13,167 bases of DNA. Source: JADJWR01 sp964509545. Lineage in GTDB: Bacteria; Pseudomonadota; Gammaproteobacteria; Burkholderiales; Burkholderiaceae_F. The stretch is from contig CAZDXQ010000074.1 of NCBI GenBank assembly GCA_964509545.1, forward strand, positions 1 through 13,167. The letters run 5' to 3'. Position numbers and translations under genes: made by a program. Shown in pieces: positions 6,260-13,167 of the stretch. Numbering within the stretch: the first letter of the stretch is position 1; the number at the start of each line of letters is the position of its first letter. A model generated the notes under the pieces. That model ran no database searches and was not told where the DNA came from. It worked only from the letters and a program-made list of their open reading frames with translations.

Positions 6260-7309
6260 ATGACGAAAACGAACCCGATCGACCTGCGTTCCGACACCGT
6301 CACCCGCCCGACCGAGGCCATGCGCGCGGCGATCGCCGCCGCCGCCGTCGGCGACGACCAGTACGGCGAGGATCCGACCACCAACGCGCTGCAGCAGCGC
6401 GTGGCGTCATTGCTCGGCAAGGAGGCGGCCCTGTGGCTGCCCAGCGGCACGATGGCCAACCAGGTGGCGCTGCGCGTGCTCACGCGGCCAGGCGACGACG
6501 TGATCGTCAGCCGTGAAAGCCACGCCGTATGGCACGAGACCGGCGGCGGCGCGGCCAATGCCGGCGTGCAGTTCACCGAGGTCGGCTCGCGCGGCACGTT
6601 CACGGTCGACGACTTCAGCGCCGCGTGCAAGCCGCGCGGACATCCGATCTATCCGCCAACGACGCTGGTCGAAGTCGAGAACACGCACAACCGCGCCGGC
6701 GGCGTGATCTTTCCGCAGGCCGAGGCGGTGCGCATCTGCGCCGCCGCGCGCGAACGGCAGATCGCCACTTTCCTCGACGGCGCACGTCTGTGGAACACGG
6801 CGATCGCCAGCGGGCGCTCTCTGAAAGAACTCGCTGCGCCGTTCGATCTCGTCGCCGTCTCGCTGTCCAAGGGCCTCGGCGCTCCGGGCGGATCGCTGCT
6901 CGCCGGCACGCACGACCTGATCGACCGCGCGGTACGCCACCGGCGCATGCTCGGCGGCGCGATGCGCCAGGTCGGCATCCTCGCCGCGGCCGGCCTGCAC
7001 GCGCTCGACCACCACCTGCGCCGGCTAGCCGACGATCACGCCAACGCCCGCCTGCTCGCCGAACGGCTGACGAAAAGCCCGCGCGTGCTGCTCGACCTGA
7101 GCACCGTTCAGACCAACATCATCGTCTTCGGCCTCGCGCCGGGCGGCCCGGACGCGGCCACCGTCGTCGCGCGGGCGCGCGAACGCGGCGTGCTGCTGTT
7201 CGCCTTCGGCGTGCGCACGGTCCGCGCGGTGACACATCTGGACGTGACGCGCGAGCAATGCGCGCAGGCGGCGAAAGTCCTGGTCGAGGTCATCGACGGC
7301 GCTGGCTGA
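6260..7309 (+). CDS. ltaE: Low-specificity L-threonine aldolase (PLP-dependent)
   Basis: Splits L-threonine or L-allo-threonine into glycine and acetaldehyde; a cytoplasmic PLP enzyme of fold type I. It is 349 aa, the usual length. Hallmarks are IDLRSDTVTRPT at 7-18, GDDQYGEDPTTN at 31-42, PSGTMANQVAL at 61-71, ESHAVWHETGG with H88 as the ring-stacking residue, FLDGARLWN with D173 and R176, and SLSKGLGAPGGSLL with K204 as the PLP-binding lysine. The C-terminal GVRTVRAVTHLDVT contains the Arg expected to bind the substrate carboxylate. The ribosome binding site is weak (CGAGAGA, about 247-253 of the 6000s). The gene is preceded by the palindrome at 6217-6240, so repression shared with the MaoC gene is possible. 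No glycine-pathway neighbours are present. Confidence 0.92.
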   Translation: MTKTNPIDLRSDTVTRPTEAMRAAIAAAAVGDDQYGEDPTTNALQQRVASLLGKEAALWLPSGTMANQVALRVLTRPGDDVIVSRESHAVWHETGGGAANAGVQFTEVGSRGTFTVDDFSAACKPRGHPIYPPTTLVEVENTHNRAGGVIFPQAEAVRICAAARERQIATFLDGARLWNTAIASGRSLKELAAPFDLVAVSLSKGLGAPGGSLLAGTHDLIDRAVRHRRMLGGAMRQVGILAAAGLHALDHHLRRLADDHANARLLAERLTKSPRVLLDLSTVQTNIIVFGLAPGGPDAATVVARARERGVLLFAFGVRTVRAVTHLDVTREQCAQAAKVLVEVIDGAG

Positions 7310-7465
7310 ACGACCACCGCACTGCCGCGCACGCCAGGCCTCGCTCGGCATCGGCAGCCCGCCGCGGCACAGGCCGCGACGACCAGACCACCCGCCGCTG
7401 GTGCGGGATCTCGATCGGCCGACCGGCCGGATAGCATCGCGCGGTCGAATGCCCAGGAGGCTCCG
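7310..7465. other. Intergenic region upstream of the GGT-like gene
   Basis: A 156-base gap. It holds a short inverted repeat CGGCC-GACC-GGCCG (7416-7429), and ends in an AGGAGG ribosome binding site (7455-7460) five bases before the ATG at 7466. I see no convincing -35/-10 pair. The gap is long enough to hold a promoter of its own. Confidence 0.4.
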
Positions 7466-9313
7466 ATGCTCACGCGCCTGATCGCTTTCGTGCTCGCCGC
7501 CCTGCTGCCGCTGGGCGCGTCCGCGCAACGCACGCACAAGCCGCCGCTGCACGGCCAGGAATGGATGGCGGTGACCGGCAAGCCGCTCGGCGCCACCGCC
7601 GGCGCGAAGATCTTCCTGCAGGGCGGCAATGCCGTCGATGCCGCCTGCGCCATGCTCGCCGCAACGGCGACGATGTGGGACGTGCTGCACTGGGGCGGCG
7701 AGACGCAGGCGCTGATCTTCGACCCGCGGGCGAAGAAGGTGTTCGGCATCAACGCGCTCGGCGTCGCGCCGAGCGGCGCGACGCCGGAGTTCTTCAAGGC
7801 CAAGGGCATGAGTTACCCGCCGCCGTACGGTCCGCTGGCGGCGGTGACGCCGGGCACGCCGGGCGGGCTGATGGTGATGCTGGCCGAGTACGGGCGACTT
7901 TCGCTGGCGCAGGTGCTCGAACCGGCGATCCGCATGGCCGACGGCTACCCGATGGAAGCGCAGACCGCCCGATATATCGAGCATGAGCGCAAGGAACTCG
8001 AGCAGTGGCCGGACTCGAAGCGCGTGATGTTTCCCAATCCGGGAAACAAGCCGCCGGAGGCCGGACAGATCTTCCGCCAGCCGGAACTCGCCGCCACGCT
8101 GCGCAAGCTGGTCGAGGCGGAACAGCAGGCGCTGGCCGCAGGCAAGGATCGCAAGGCGGCAATCCAGGCGGCGTTCGACCGCTTTTACAAGGGCGACATC
8201 GCCGCCGATCTGGCCGACAGCGTGCGCGCGCAGGGCGGGCTCTTCACGCGCCAGGACCTGGCCCAGTGGTCGGTCCGCATCGAGGAGCCGGTGAAGACCA
8301 CCTACAAGGGCATCGACGTCTACAAGCTCACGGCGTGGACTCAGGGGCCGGTGCTGTTGCAGGCGCTGAACATCCTGGAGAACTTCGACCTGGCGGCGAT
8401 GGGATTGAACAGCACGCGCTACATACACACCGTGTACCAGGCGATGAACCTCGCCTATGCCGACCGCGACTTCTACTACGGCGACACCACGCAGCCGCCC
8501 GAAGAGCCGGTGGCCGGGCTGCTGTCGAAGGACTACGCCAGATCGCGCGCCAAACTGATCGATCCCGCACGCAACGACCCGAAGATCGGGCCGGGTGATC
8601 CATATCCATTCCAGGGCGGACGCAACCCCTACCTCGACCTGCTGAAGCGCTGGCACGAGCCGCGGGCCAGACCGCAGAGCACCGGGGGCACGCCGATGGC
8701 CTCCCTCGACACCATGGAAGGCGCGTTCTTCGCCGGTACGACGTCGGTCATCGCCGCCGACCGCGAGGGGTGGGTGGTCTCGATCACGCCGAGCGGCGGC
8801 TGGATCCCGGCGGTGATCGCCGGCAAGACCGGCATCGGCCTGTCGCAGCGGATGCAGAGTTTCGTCCTCGACGCGGCCGAGAACCCGTTCAACGTCGTCG
8901 CACCCGGCAAGCGGCCGCGCGTGACACTGACGCCGTCGCTGGCGCTGAAGGACGGCTCGCCCTGGCTTGCCTTCGCCATCCAGGGCGGCGACGGCCAGGA
9001 CCAGCACCTGCTGCAGTACTTCCTCAACATCGTCGAGTTCGGCATGACGCCGCAGGAAGCGGCCGAGTCACCGGCCTTCGTCAGTTTTCAGATGCGTGAA
9101 TCGTTCGAAAACCACGAATCGAAGCCGGGCGTCATCTGGCTGAACGACCTGACGCCGCCGTATGTGCGCAAGGATCTCGTGCAGATGGGCTACAAGCCGA
9201 CCTACGCTGCGCGCACCATGGGCCCGGTGAACGCGATCCTCATCGATCCGCGCCACCGCACCTTCTGGGGCGCCTCGTCGAACCACGGCGAGGACCACGG
9301 CATCGGTTGGTGA
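7466..9313 (+). CDS. Secreted gamma-glutamyltransferase-family Ntn hydrolase with altered substrate pocket
   Basis: A 615-aa autoprocessing N-terminal nucleophile hydrolase of the GGT family. A signal peptide (1-20, ending GASA) sends it to the periplasm. GGT-type blocks include LQGGNAVDAACAM (51-63), AAVTPGTPGGLMVML (125-139) and YADRDFYYGD (331-340). The expected self-cleavage site and new N-terminal nucleophile is T425 in AGTTSVIAADREG, aligned to the Thr-Thr of canonical enzymes. The oxyanion Gly pair is kept (IQGGDG). Two pieces of the glutamate-binding site differ: the Arg of the GREtAP motif is Leu in INALGVAP (about 95-102), and the Ser-Ser of the PLSS motif is Val-Thr in GKRPRVTLTP (481-490). 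Transfer of gamma-glutamyl groups is therefore doubtful; an acylase or amidohydrolase is more likely. The start is fixed by AGGAGG. Confidence 0.88.
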   Translation: MLTRLIAFVLAALLPLGASAQRTHKPPLHGQEWMAVTGKPLGATAGAKIFLQGGNAVDAACAMLAATATMWDVLHWGGETQALIFDPRAKKVFGINALGVAPSGATPEFFKAKGMSYPPPYGPLAAVTPGTPGGLMVMLAEYGRLSLAQVLEPAIRMADGYPMEAQTARYIEHERKELEQWPDSKRVMFPNPGNKPPEAGQIFRQPELAATLRKLVEAEQQALAAGKDRKAAIQAAFDRFYKGDIAADLADSVRAQGGLFTRQDLAQWSVRIEEPVKTTYKGIDVYKLTAWTQGPVLLQALNILENFDLAAMGLNSTRYIHTVYQAMNLAYADRDFYYGDTTQPPEEPVAGLLSKDYARSRAKLIDPARNDPKIGPGDPYPFQGGRNPYLDLLKRWHEPRARPQSTGGTPMASLDTMEGAFFAGTTSVIAADREGWVVSITPSGGWIPAVIAGKTGIGLSQRMQSFVLDAAENPFNVVAPGKRPRVTLTPSLALKDGSPWLAFAIQGGDGQDQHLLQYFLNIVEFGMTPQEAAESPAFVSFQMRESFENHESKPGVIWLNDLTPPYVRKDLVQMGYKPTYAARTMGPVNAILIDPRHRTFWGASSNHGEDHGIGW

Positions 9314-9365
9314 AGAGAGGCGGGCGGTGCCTCGATCACGACATCCGCTTGCCGGAAACCTCGGG

Positions 9366-9394
9366 CGGCAACGGCAGGCGACGGCTCGTTGCCG
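9366..9394 (+). terminator. Candidate terminator hairpin after the GGT-like gene
   Basis: CGGCAACG (9366-9373) and CGTTGCCG (9387-9394) form a perfect 8-bp stem with a 13-base loop, 52 bases after the stop at 9313. There is no T-run downstream, so it may be Rho-dependent or serve to protect the 3' end. Confidence 0.45.
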
Positions 9395-9448
9395 TCATGA
9401 CATTCGCCAGGGAGAATCTGCGCTCGACGTTGTCGCAGCGACCGCCCG

Positions 9449-9841
9449 ATGGCCAAGGTGATCCGGTTCATGACGGACAGGTTCGACGTTTCGAAGGAAC
9501 GTCGCAATCCGATCAACCCGATCGCCGGCGAGTCGCTGCTGCTGTGGCTGCGCGAGCGGGCTGGGCCGCACGTTCGGCTGACCGCGCCCGACGCGGAAGA
9601 CTGGGGCTGGTATGCGTATGCGGACTGGAACGGCCGCCAGTACCTGCTCGGCGCCAGCGCCTCGGAGGACGAAGGTGGGCGCGAATGGATCCTGCAGATC
9701 GAAAAGCAACGCTCGATGAAAGAGAAACTGCTCGGCCAGGCGCGGATGACTCCGGACGACGCCTGTGCGCAGTTCTTCGAGGAACTCCTGCGGCAGGAGC
9801 CGACCTTCACGGCAATCGCCGTCGATCCGGACGAGCGCTGA
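9449..9841 (+). CDS. Small cytoplasmic hypothetical protein
   Basis: A 130-aa acidic soluble protein (protein begins MAKVIRFMTDRFDVSKERRNP) without signal peptide or membrane segment. It has a hydrophobic core strip NPINPIAGESLLLWLRERA, a tryptophan-rich piece DWGWYAYADWNGRQYLLG (51-68), and a C-terminal helical part KEKLLGQARMTPDDACAQFFEELLRQE. The composition is protein-like and well ordered, and I believe it belongs to a conserved hypothetical family of Proteobacteria, but I cannot name a domain or function. No good Shine-Dalgarno sequence precedes the ATG. It lies 89 bases upstream of the DOPA-dioxygenase-family gene on the same strand and could be cotranscribed with it. Confidence 0.7.
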   Translation: MAKVIRFMTDRFDVSKERRNPINPIAGESLLLWLRERAGPHVRLTAPDAEDWGWYAYADWNGRQYLLGASASEDEGGREWILQIEKQRSMKEKLLGQARMTPDDACAQFFEELLRQEPTFTAIAVDPDER

Positions 9842-9920
9842 CGGACAGATCGGGACACTGCATGCCACGTGCACACCGAGGGCGAGCGCGTCCCGCCGAT
9901 CCGCAATGAACCTGCCTCGC

Positions 9921-9926
9921 GAGGAG
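9921..9926 (+). promoter_or_regulatory. Ribosome binding site (GAGGAG) supporting a GTG start
   Basis: GAGGAG ends four bases before the GTG at 9931, which selects this non-ATG start. It overlaps a 10-bp DNA palindrome CCTCGCGAGG (9915-9924). The palindrome is probably too short once a loop is allowed to block the ribosome. Confidence 0.7.
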
Positions 9927-9930
9927 TCCC

Positions 9931-10326
9931 GTGGCCGCCGAACTTCAGCCTTACCACGCCCACGTCTATTTCGATTCGCGCGAGCGCGCCGCGGCCGATC
10001 GACTGCATCGAAAGCTGTCCGAAGCCAGGGGCGCGCGCGAACCGGGCAGTGTCGTCTTCGTGGGCGAGTTGCGCGACAGACCCGTGGGCCCGCATCCAAA
10101 GCCGCAGTTCGAGGTTCACTTCCTCGCGGACTCATTGCCGGGGGTGCTTGCGCTGATCAAGGCCTCCGGCCTCACCGCGCTCGTTCATCCGCTCACGGAC
10201 GATGACCTCGCCGACCACACCCCACTGGCCCAATGGATCGGTGAACCGGTACCGCTCGATCTTTCCGTGCTTGATCCGCCCGGCAGGAACCAGGGTGTGG
10301 CTCGTTTCGGCAAGGCCGACTTCTAG
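9931..10326 (+). CDS. DOPA 4,5-dioxygenase-family protein
   Basis: A 131-aa protein matching the DOPA 4,5-dioxygenase family, small iron enzymes that open catechol rings in betalain and related pathways. Most bacterial members have no proven substrate. Family blocks are YHAHVYFD (8-15), GPHPKPQFEVHF (53-64) and LVHPLTDDDLADHT (84-97). Histidines at 9, 11, 55, 63, 86 and 96 include the likely metal ligands. The start is a GTG with a good GAGGAG site. It is cytoplasmic, with no signal peptide. No aromatic-degradation genes are adjacent. The small hypothetical gene upstream may be cotranscribed with it. It is convergent with the lysR gene. Confidence 0.88.
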   Translation: MAAELQPYHAHVYFDSRERAAADRLHRKLSEARGAREPGSVVFVGELRDRPVGPHPKPQFEVHFLADSLPGVLALIKASGLTALVHPLTDDDLADHTPLAQWIGEPVPLDLSVLDPPGRNQGVARFGKADF

Positions 10327-10571
10327 ACATCATGGCCGCGCCGACAAGGGCGGGTTTCGGCCAGTTCCTTCCACCCGCCCGCGCTGAAGCCGACGCTGGC
10401 TACGACCGGAGTCGGGGCGAATTGGACGTAGGTCGGTGCCGGTGTGTCGATACTGCGCTTCGGCGATGCGCCAATTGCAGTTGGCGTGCTGACGCCGTGC
10501 GGCAACCGACGAGATACAAGGCGCGAGTTGCACCAGTACATGTGGCGCGGTGTCACACATCACCAAGTTAA
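10327..10571. other. Convergent intergenic region with hairpin
   Basis: A 245-base gap between converging genes. Short frames on both strands reach 70-80 codons but give unrecognisable, basic translations, and I call none of them. The gap contains a CGCCAA-TTGCAG-TTGGCG inverted repeat at 10469-10486. It is slightly less GC-rich than the genes at its right end. Confidence 0.4.
10469..10486. terminator. Possible bidirectional hairpin
   Basis: CGCCAA and TTGGCG form a 6-bp stem with a 6-base loop, between the DOPA-dioxygenase stop (10326) and the lysR stop (10572). There is no T-run. It could terminate either gene, or be an operator half. Confidence 0.3.
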
Positions 10572-11501
10572 TCAAGCGCCGGCCACGCGATTGGCCGTGG
10601 GCACGGCGATGCGTCGCGCCAGCCGCAAAAAGGTCTCCGTCGCGCCGTGCCCCTCGTCCTTGCGGTAGGCAATCGTGATCGGTGCTTCCAGAGGCGTACG
10701 CGCTGGCAGTGCCCGGTATACGACCGAGTTAGGGTGCGCGCCTTTCATCGAAGTCGGCACGACCGTGATGCCGGCGCCGGAGGCGACGAGGTTGAGATTG
10801 GACATCATGCGTTCGAGCTCGGCTACGACGACAACCTCGACTCCGTGCCGATCGAGCAACGCCAAGAAGTTGCCATACAGTCCAGGCGCGCCCGGCCGTC
10901 GGACGAGGATCAGCGATTGCCCCTGCAGGGCCTTCAACGGCACGGCGTCGCGCGGCCCGTAGGCCTTTGCTAGCGGATGATCGATCGGCAGCGCCAGCAC
11001 TGCCGGCTCGCTCAGCAGCGTCTCAAAGGTCACGCCTTGCGGCCGGGCCACCGGAACGCGCAGCAGCGCGCAGTGCAGCTTCCCGTCTTCGACCCGCTCG
11101 ATCAGTTCGGCGGCATTCGCCTCGCTTAGCTGAAGGTCGATACCTGGGAAGTCGCGACGACAAGAGCGCAGCAATTTCGGCGTGAAGGCATGAGCTGCCA
11201 CCGAACTGGTAAATCCGACAGCAAGCACTCCACCCAGCCCCCTGGCAATTCGCTGCATGCGCTCTTCGGTTGCCGCCACACCGTCCAGAATCCGGCGGGC
11301 ATCGACCAGCAGTGCCTGACCGGCGTCCGTCAGCGTGACGCCCTTCGGGTGCCGCTTGAAGAGCGCCACGCCAAGTTGCCTTTCCAGCGCCTTGATCTGC
11401 TGGCTCAAGGGAGGCTGCTGTATTCCGATCGCTTCTGCCGCGCGGCTGATGTGGCCCAGTTCAGCGACCGCCACAAAGTATCGAAGTTGGCGCAGTTCCA
11501 T
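10572..11501 (-). CDS. LysR-type transcriptional regulator
   Basis: A 309-aa regulator of normal LysR length. The N-terminus MELRQLRYFVAVAELGHISRAAEAIGI and following PPLSQQIKALERQLGVALF (30-48) are the canonical winged helix-turn-helix, and GVTLTDAG (54-61) the wing. The rest (about 90-300) is the periplasmic-binding-like effector domain. No characteristic effector-binding residue lets me name a ligand. The gene is divergent from the SGNH hydrolase with 96 bases between the starts, the classical arrangement in which such a regulator controls its neighbour and often itself. The start ATG at 11501 has no Shine-Dalgarno sequence; it lies inside the CATATG that begins a TATGCA direct repeat. Confidence 0.93.
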   Translation of the reverse strand: MELRQLRYFVAVAELGHISRAAEAIGIQQPPLSQQIKALERQLGVALFKRHPKGVTLTDAGQALLVDARRILDGVAATEERMQRIARGLGGVLAVGFTSSVAAHAFTPKLLRSCRRDFPGIDLQLSEANAAELIERVEDGKLHCALLRVPVARPQGVTFETLLSEPAVLALPIDHPLAKAYGPRDAVPLKALQGQSLILVRRPGAPGLYGNFLALLDRHGVEVVVVAELERMMSNLNLVASGAGITVVPTSMKGAHPNSVVYRALPARTPLEAPITIAYRKDEGHGATETFLRLARRIAVPTANRVAGA

Positions 11502-11521
11502 ATGCAGAACGTATGCAAACG
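11501..11521. promoter_or_regulatory. Tandem TATGCA repeat at the lysR start
   Basis: TATGCAGAACG (11501-11511) is followed directly by TATGCAAACG (11512-11521). The two TATGCA elements are 11 bases apart, one helical turn. The first touches the lysR start codon. The spacing suits two subunits of one DNA-binding protein, such as autoregulation by the LysR protein; that is inference. Confidence 0.4.
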
Positions 11522-11528
11522 TCCATTC

Positions 11529-11540
11529 TCAGATATTTGA
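11529..11540. promoter_or_regulatory. AT-rich imperfect palindrome, possible LysR-type box
   Basis: TCAGATATTTGA is symmetric at five of six pairs (T-A, C-G, A-T, mismatch, A-T, T-A). It has the LysR-box look of a T..A dyad in an AT-rich stretch. It is embedded in an unusually AT-rich piece of this GC-rich window, 28 bases from the lysR start and 58 from the SGNH start, so it could be the regulatory site of the pair. Confidence 0.4.
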
Positions 11541-11565
11541 TGTTAGAGGCTAGGGCAGCTACCGT
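11537..11565 (+). promoter_or_regulatory. Candidate promoter for the SGNH hydrolase gene
   Basis: TTGATG (11537-11542), 17 bases, then TACCGT (11560-11565), with three of six -10 matches. It would place the transcript start about 25 bases before the AGGAG site at 11587. The -35 overlaps the palindrome at 11529-11540, so a regulator bound there would act directly on RNA polymerase. Confidence 0.3.
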
Positions 11566-11597
11566 CCCGCCGTCCGCCGACTCGTCAGGAGCTCGCC

Positions 11598-12911
11598 ATG
11601 AAACACGTCCTCGCTCTCGCAACCGCCGTGGCCATTTCCGGGACCGCGGTGGCCGCGCCAACGACGATCCTCTTCGTCGGCAACAGCTACACGTTCGGCC
11701 GTGTCGATCCGGTGTTGAGCTACAACACCGCGAACGTCGATGACATGACGCGGCCGCGACCCGACCTGCCCGACCCGAACTTCACCGAGACAGCGGGCAC
11801 GCGCGCGTGGGAGCCCCACCCGTGGGGCGGCGTGCCGGGCATCTTCAAGCAGCTTGCCGACCAAGCCGGCGTCGAATTCGACGTTTCGCTGTCGACCCGA
11901 AACGCCGCCTCGCTGCGGGGGCACTTCCTCAACACGGCCAACGCGGACTGGGACATGCGCGGCAATATCGCCAAGCGCATGTGGGACATCGTCGTGCTGC
12001 AGGAGCAGAGCGACGCGGCCTTGCCGGCGGGACGAGGCGCCAATGCGAACAACCCGCAGTTCAGCGCTTACGTCGACAAGATCGAGAAGTTCATTCACTT
12101 CGGAGCCGCCGAGACCTACCGTGAGCGGGACATGTACACGGCCATCTACGGCAGCGTCGACAACTGCGTCGCCGCCGGTGGCACGTCGTCCTCCTGCGGC
12201 AGTACCGCGACGCGGAGGATCCCGGCCAACCCCAATGCCAGCGCCCTGACCAAGGTCTACCTGCTGCAGACCTGGGCGCGACCGGACATGGTGTTTCCGC
12301 ACCTGAGCACGGTCGCGGACGCCAACTATCCAACGGTGCCCGACGGGCGCCCGATCGTCGACACGAGCAACCCTGCCTATCCGAACGGCTTCCCGGACAC
12401 GCTGTACTACGAGAACGAAGGACTGGCTGGGATGACAAGCGATCTGCGCGCTGCCTTCAAGAGCAAGTTGGAGGCAAATCCCAACCTTGCCGGCGTCATC
12501 CCCGTCGGCGAAGCCTTCCAGCGGGCGGTCGACACGGGAATCGCCAAGGGCGACGGCTTCTACACGGCCGACGGCGTCTACGCCGACGCGGTGCCGCAGG
12601 ACAAGATCAATCTGTGGTGGATCGACTACCTGCACGCCAGCAAGCACGGCTCCTACCTGAGCGCGCTGGTGATTTTCGGCAAGCTCACGGGAATCAACCC
12701 GGCCTCCTTCGGCGCGAACGAGAAGGCGGCCGCCGATCTGGGCATCAGCCCCGGCGACGCCGTCAAGCTGCAGAACGTGGCGTGGGATCAGCTTGCTGCC
12801 GAGGGAATGCCGCTGACGACGATCCCGTGCCTGCGCGCCAGCCCCGATGCGCAGGGAGCGGGAGCAGGCAGCCAGAGCGCACTGGTGTGCGGGCGCGCTC
12901 GCGGGCGATAG
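11598..12911 (+). CDS. Secreted SGNH-fold hydrolase (DUF4886-like)
   Basis: A 437-aa exported protein with a signal peptide (1-20, ending AVA-A). The SGNH/GDSL hydrolase fold is suggested by block I, ILFVGNSYTFG, with S30 as the nucleophile, and block V, IDYLHASKHGSYLSAL, with D343 and H346. The stretch MWDIVVLQEQSDA (128-140) resembles DUF4886-type SGNH proteins. The reaction is probably ester hydrolysis of a periplasmic or external substrate. Cysteines at 190, 200, 411 and 431 may form disulfides. The C-terminal tail is Gly/Ser/Arg-rich without a sorting motif. It has a good AGGAG ribosome binding site (11587-11591). It is divergent from the LysR gene, so regulation by it is likely. The substrate is unknown. 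Confidence 0.82.
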   Translation: MKHVLALATAVAISGTAVAAPTTILFVGNSYTFGRVDPVLSYNTANVDDMTRPRPDLPDPNFTETAGTRAWEPHPWGGVPGIFKQLADQAGVEFDVSLSTRNAASLRGHFLNTANADWDMRGNIAKRMWDIVVLQEQSDAALPAGRGANANNPQFSAYVDKIEKFIHFGAAETYRERDMYTAIYGSVDNCVAAGGTSSSCGSTATRRIPANPNASALTKVYLLQTWARPDMVFPHLSTVADANYPTVPDGRPIVDTSNPAYPNGFPDTLYYENEGLAGMTSDLRAAFKSKLEANPNLAGVIPVGEAFQRAVDTGIAKGDGFYTADGVYADAVPQDKINLWWIDYLHASKHGSYLSALVIFGKLTGINPASFGANEKAAADLGISPGDAVKLQNVAWDQLAAEGMPLTTIPCLRASPDAQGAGAGSQSALVCGRARGR

Positions 12912-13167
12912 CTGTCTTACGGCCTTGTGAAGAAATCACCGCCGCCCGAACAGGAAAACGCAAGAGATCGCACCTCAGTCCACCGGTTCTGGGCTTGGGC
13001 GCGGGCCCGGTGTGTCAAAGGACTGTGGTCCGGAGGTGTGCTCCTATCCCTTTCCGTTATGGACCATCCTGGCCACTTGACGGCTGGGCTTAAGCCCCGC
13101 TGTGCGGGTCAAGCGGTTAGTGCAACATCGTTTCTGTAATTTCGTTCTTGCTCGTTGGCACGCTGAT
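12912..13167. other. Non-coding tail with dense inverted repeats and falling GC
   Basis: After the SGNH stop no credible gene is visible. Hairpin-forming repeats include 12981-13012 (CACCGG/CCGGTG), 13020-13031 (GGAC/GTCC), 13032-13044 (GGAG/CTCC), 13059-13067 (ATGG/CCAT) and the nested group at 13076-13113. The last 50 bases are clearly less GC-rich than the rest. It could be terminator and 3' UTR, the end of a mobile element lying to the right, or a structured RNA; the sequence does not decide. Confidence 0.5.
13076..13113. repeat. Nested inverted repeats, three-way-junction shape
   Basis: Outer arms CTTGAC (13076-13081) and GTCAAG (13108-13113) enclose a perfect 12-base palindrome GGGCTTAAGCCC (13086-13097) and an adjoining hairpin CCCGC-TGT-GCGGG (13096-13108). 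The two inner structures share two bases, so they compete or adjoin as a junction. Such nested symmetry is more than expected from simple high GC content. Confidence 0.6.

Noticed and set aside
7416..7429. CGGCC-GACC-GGCCG inverted repeat before the GGT-like gene
   Set aside because: A 5-bp G/C stem is common by chance at this base composition and has no T-run or matching half-site.
7025..9007. Minus-strand open frame of about 660 codons opposite the aldolase and GGT-like genes
   Set aside because: Composition is Arg-, His- and Gln-rich with no motifs, while the plus strand encodes two well-defined enzymes.
10323..10575. Small overlapping frames in the convergent gap
   Set aside because: All are 60-81 codons, Arg- and Pro-rich, without ribosome binding sites or recognisable domains.
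11559..12647. Minus-strand open frame of about 362 codons opposite the SGNH gene
   Set aside because: Val/Arg/Gly-rich translation without motifs; the plus strand has signal peptide and catalytic motifs.

Overview
The window is visibly GC-rich, with strong G/C preference at third codon positions. It looks like a chromosomal segment of a free-living betaproteobacterium, probably Burkholderiales or Rhodocyclales. That placement rests on protein style and codon use, not on any marker gene. No rRNA, tRNA, CRISPR array, complete insertion sequence or phage gene is visible. Most of the window is ordinary metabolic and envelope genes, and I do not see a convincing new multi-gene system.

Layout, left to right. 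(1) 67-2565 (+): a lipid-transport cassette of an MlaE-type permease, an MCE/MlaD-type membrane-anchored protein and a lipoprotein, tightly packed and translationally coupled. The ATPase partner is not in the window. (2) 2587-3081 (+): a GFA/CENP-V-fold zinc protein with a strong ribosome binding site, possibly on the same transcript. (3) 3171-3491 (-): a small unrecognised protein. (4) 3492-3905: a 414-base gap with a perfect 10-bp hairpin and a possible promoter. (5) 3906-5690 (+): a large exported TPR protein rich in ordered histidines. (6) 5721-6188 (-) and 6260-7309 (+): a MaoC-type hydratase and an L-threonine aldolase, divergent around a 71-base region that holds a TetR-like palindrome. 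(7) 7466-9313 (+): a secreted gamma-glutamyltransferase-family Ntn hydrolase. It keeps the catalytic Thr but appears to lack the usual glutamate-binding Arg and Ser. (8) 9449-9841 and 9931-10326 (+): a small conserved-looking hypothetical protein and a DOPA 4,5-dioxygenase-family protein. (9) 10572-11501 (-) and 11598-12911 (+): a LysR-type regulator divergent from a secreted SGNH hydrolase (DUF4886-like), around an AT-rich operator-like region. (10) 12912-13167: a non-coding tail with closely spaced inverted repeats and falling GC, perhaps the edge of another element.

How the genes work together. Region 1 probably moves phospholipid or another lipid across the periplasm, with the permease in the inner membrane, the MCE protein bridging and the lipoprotein possibly at the outer membrane. 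The LysR gene probably controls the neighbouring SGNH hydrolase, and the MaoC/threonine aldolase pair may share one operator. The other genes look like independent units. The items most worth a second look are the altered substrate pocket of the GGT-like enzyme, the histidine-rich TPR protein, the two divergent operators and the structured 3' tail.
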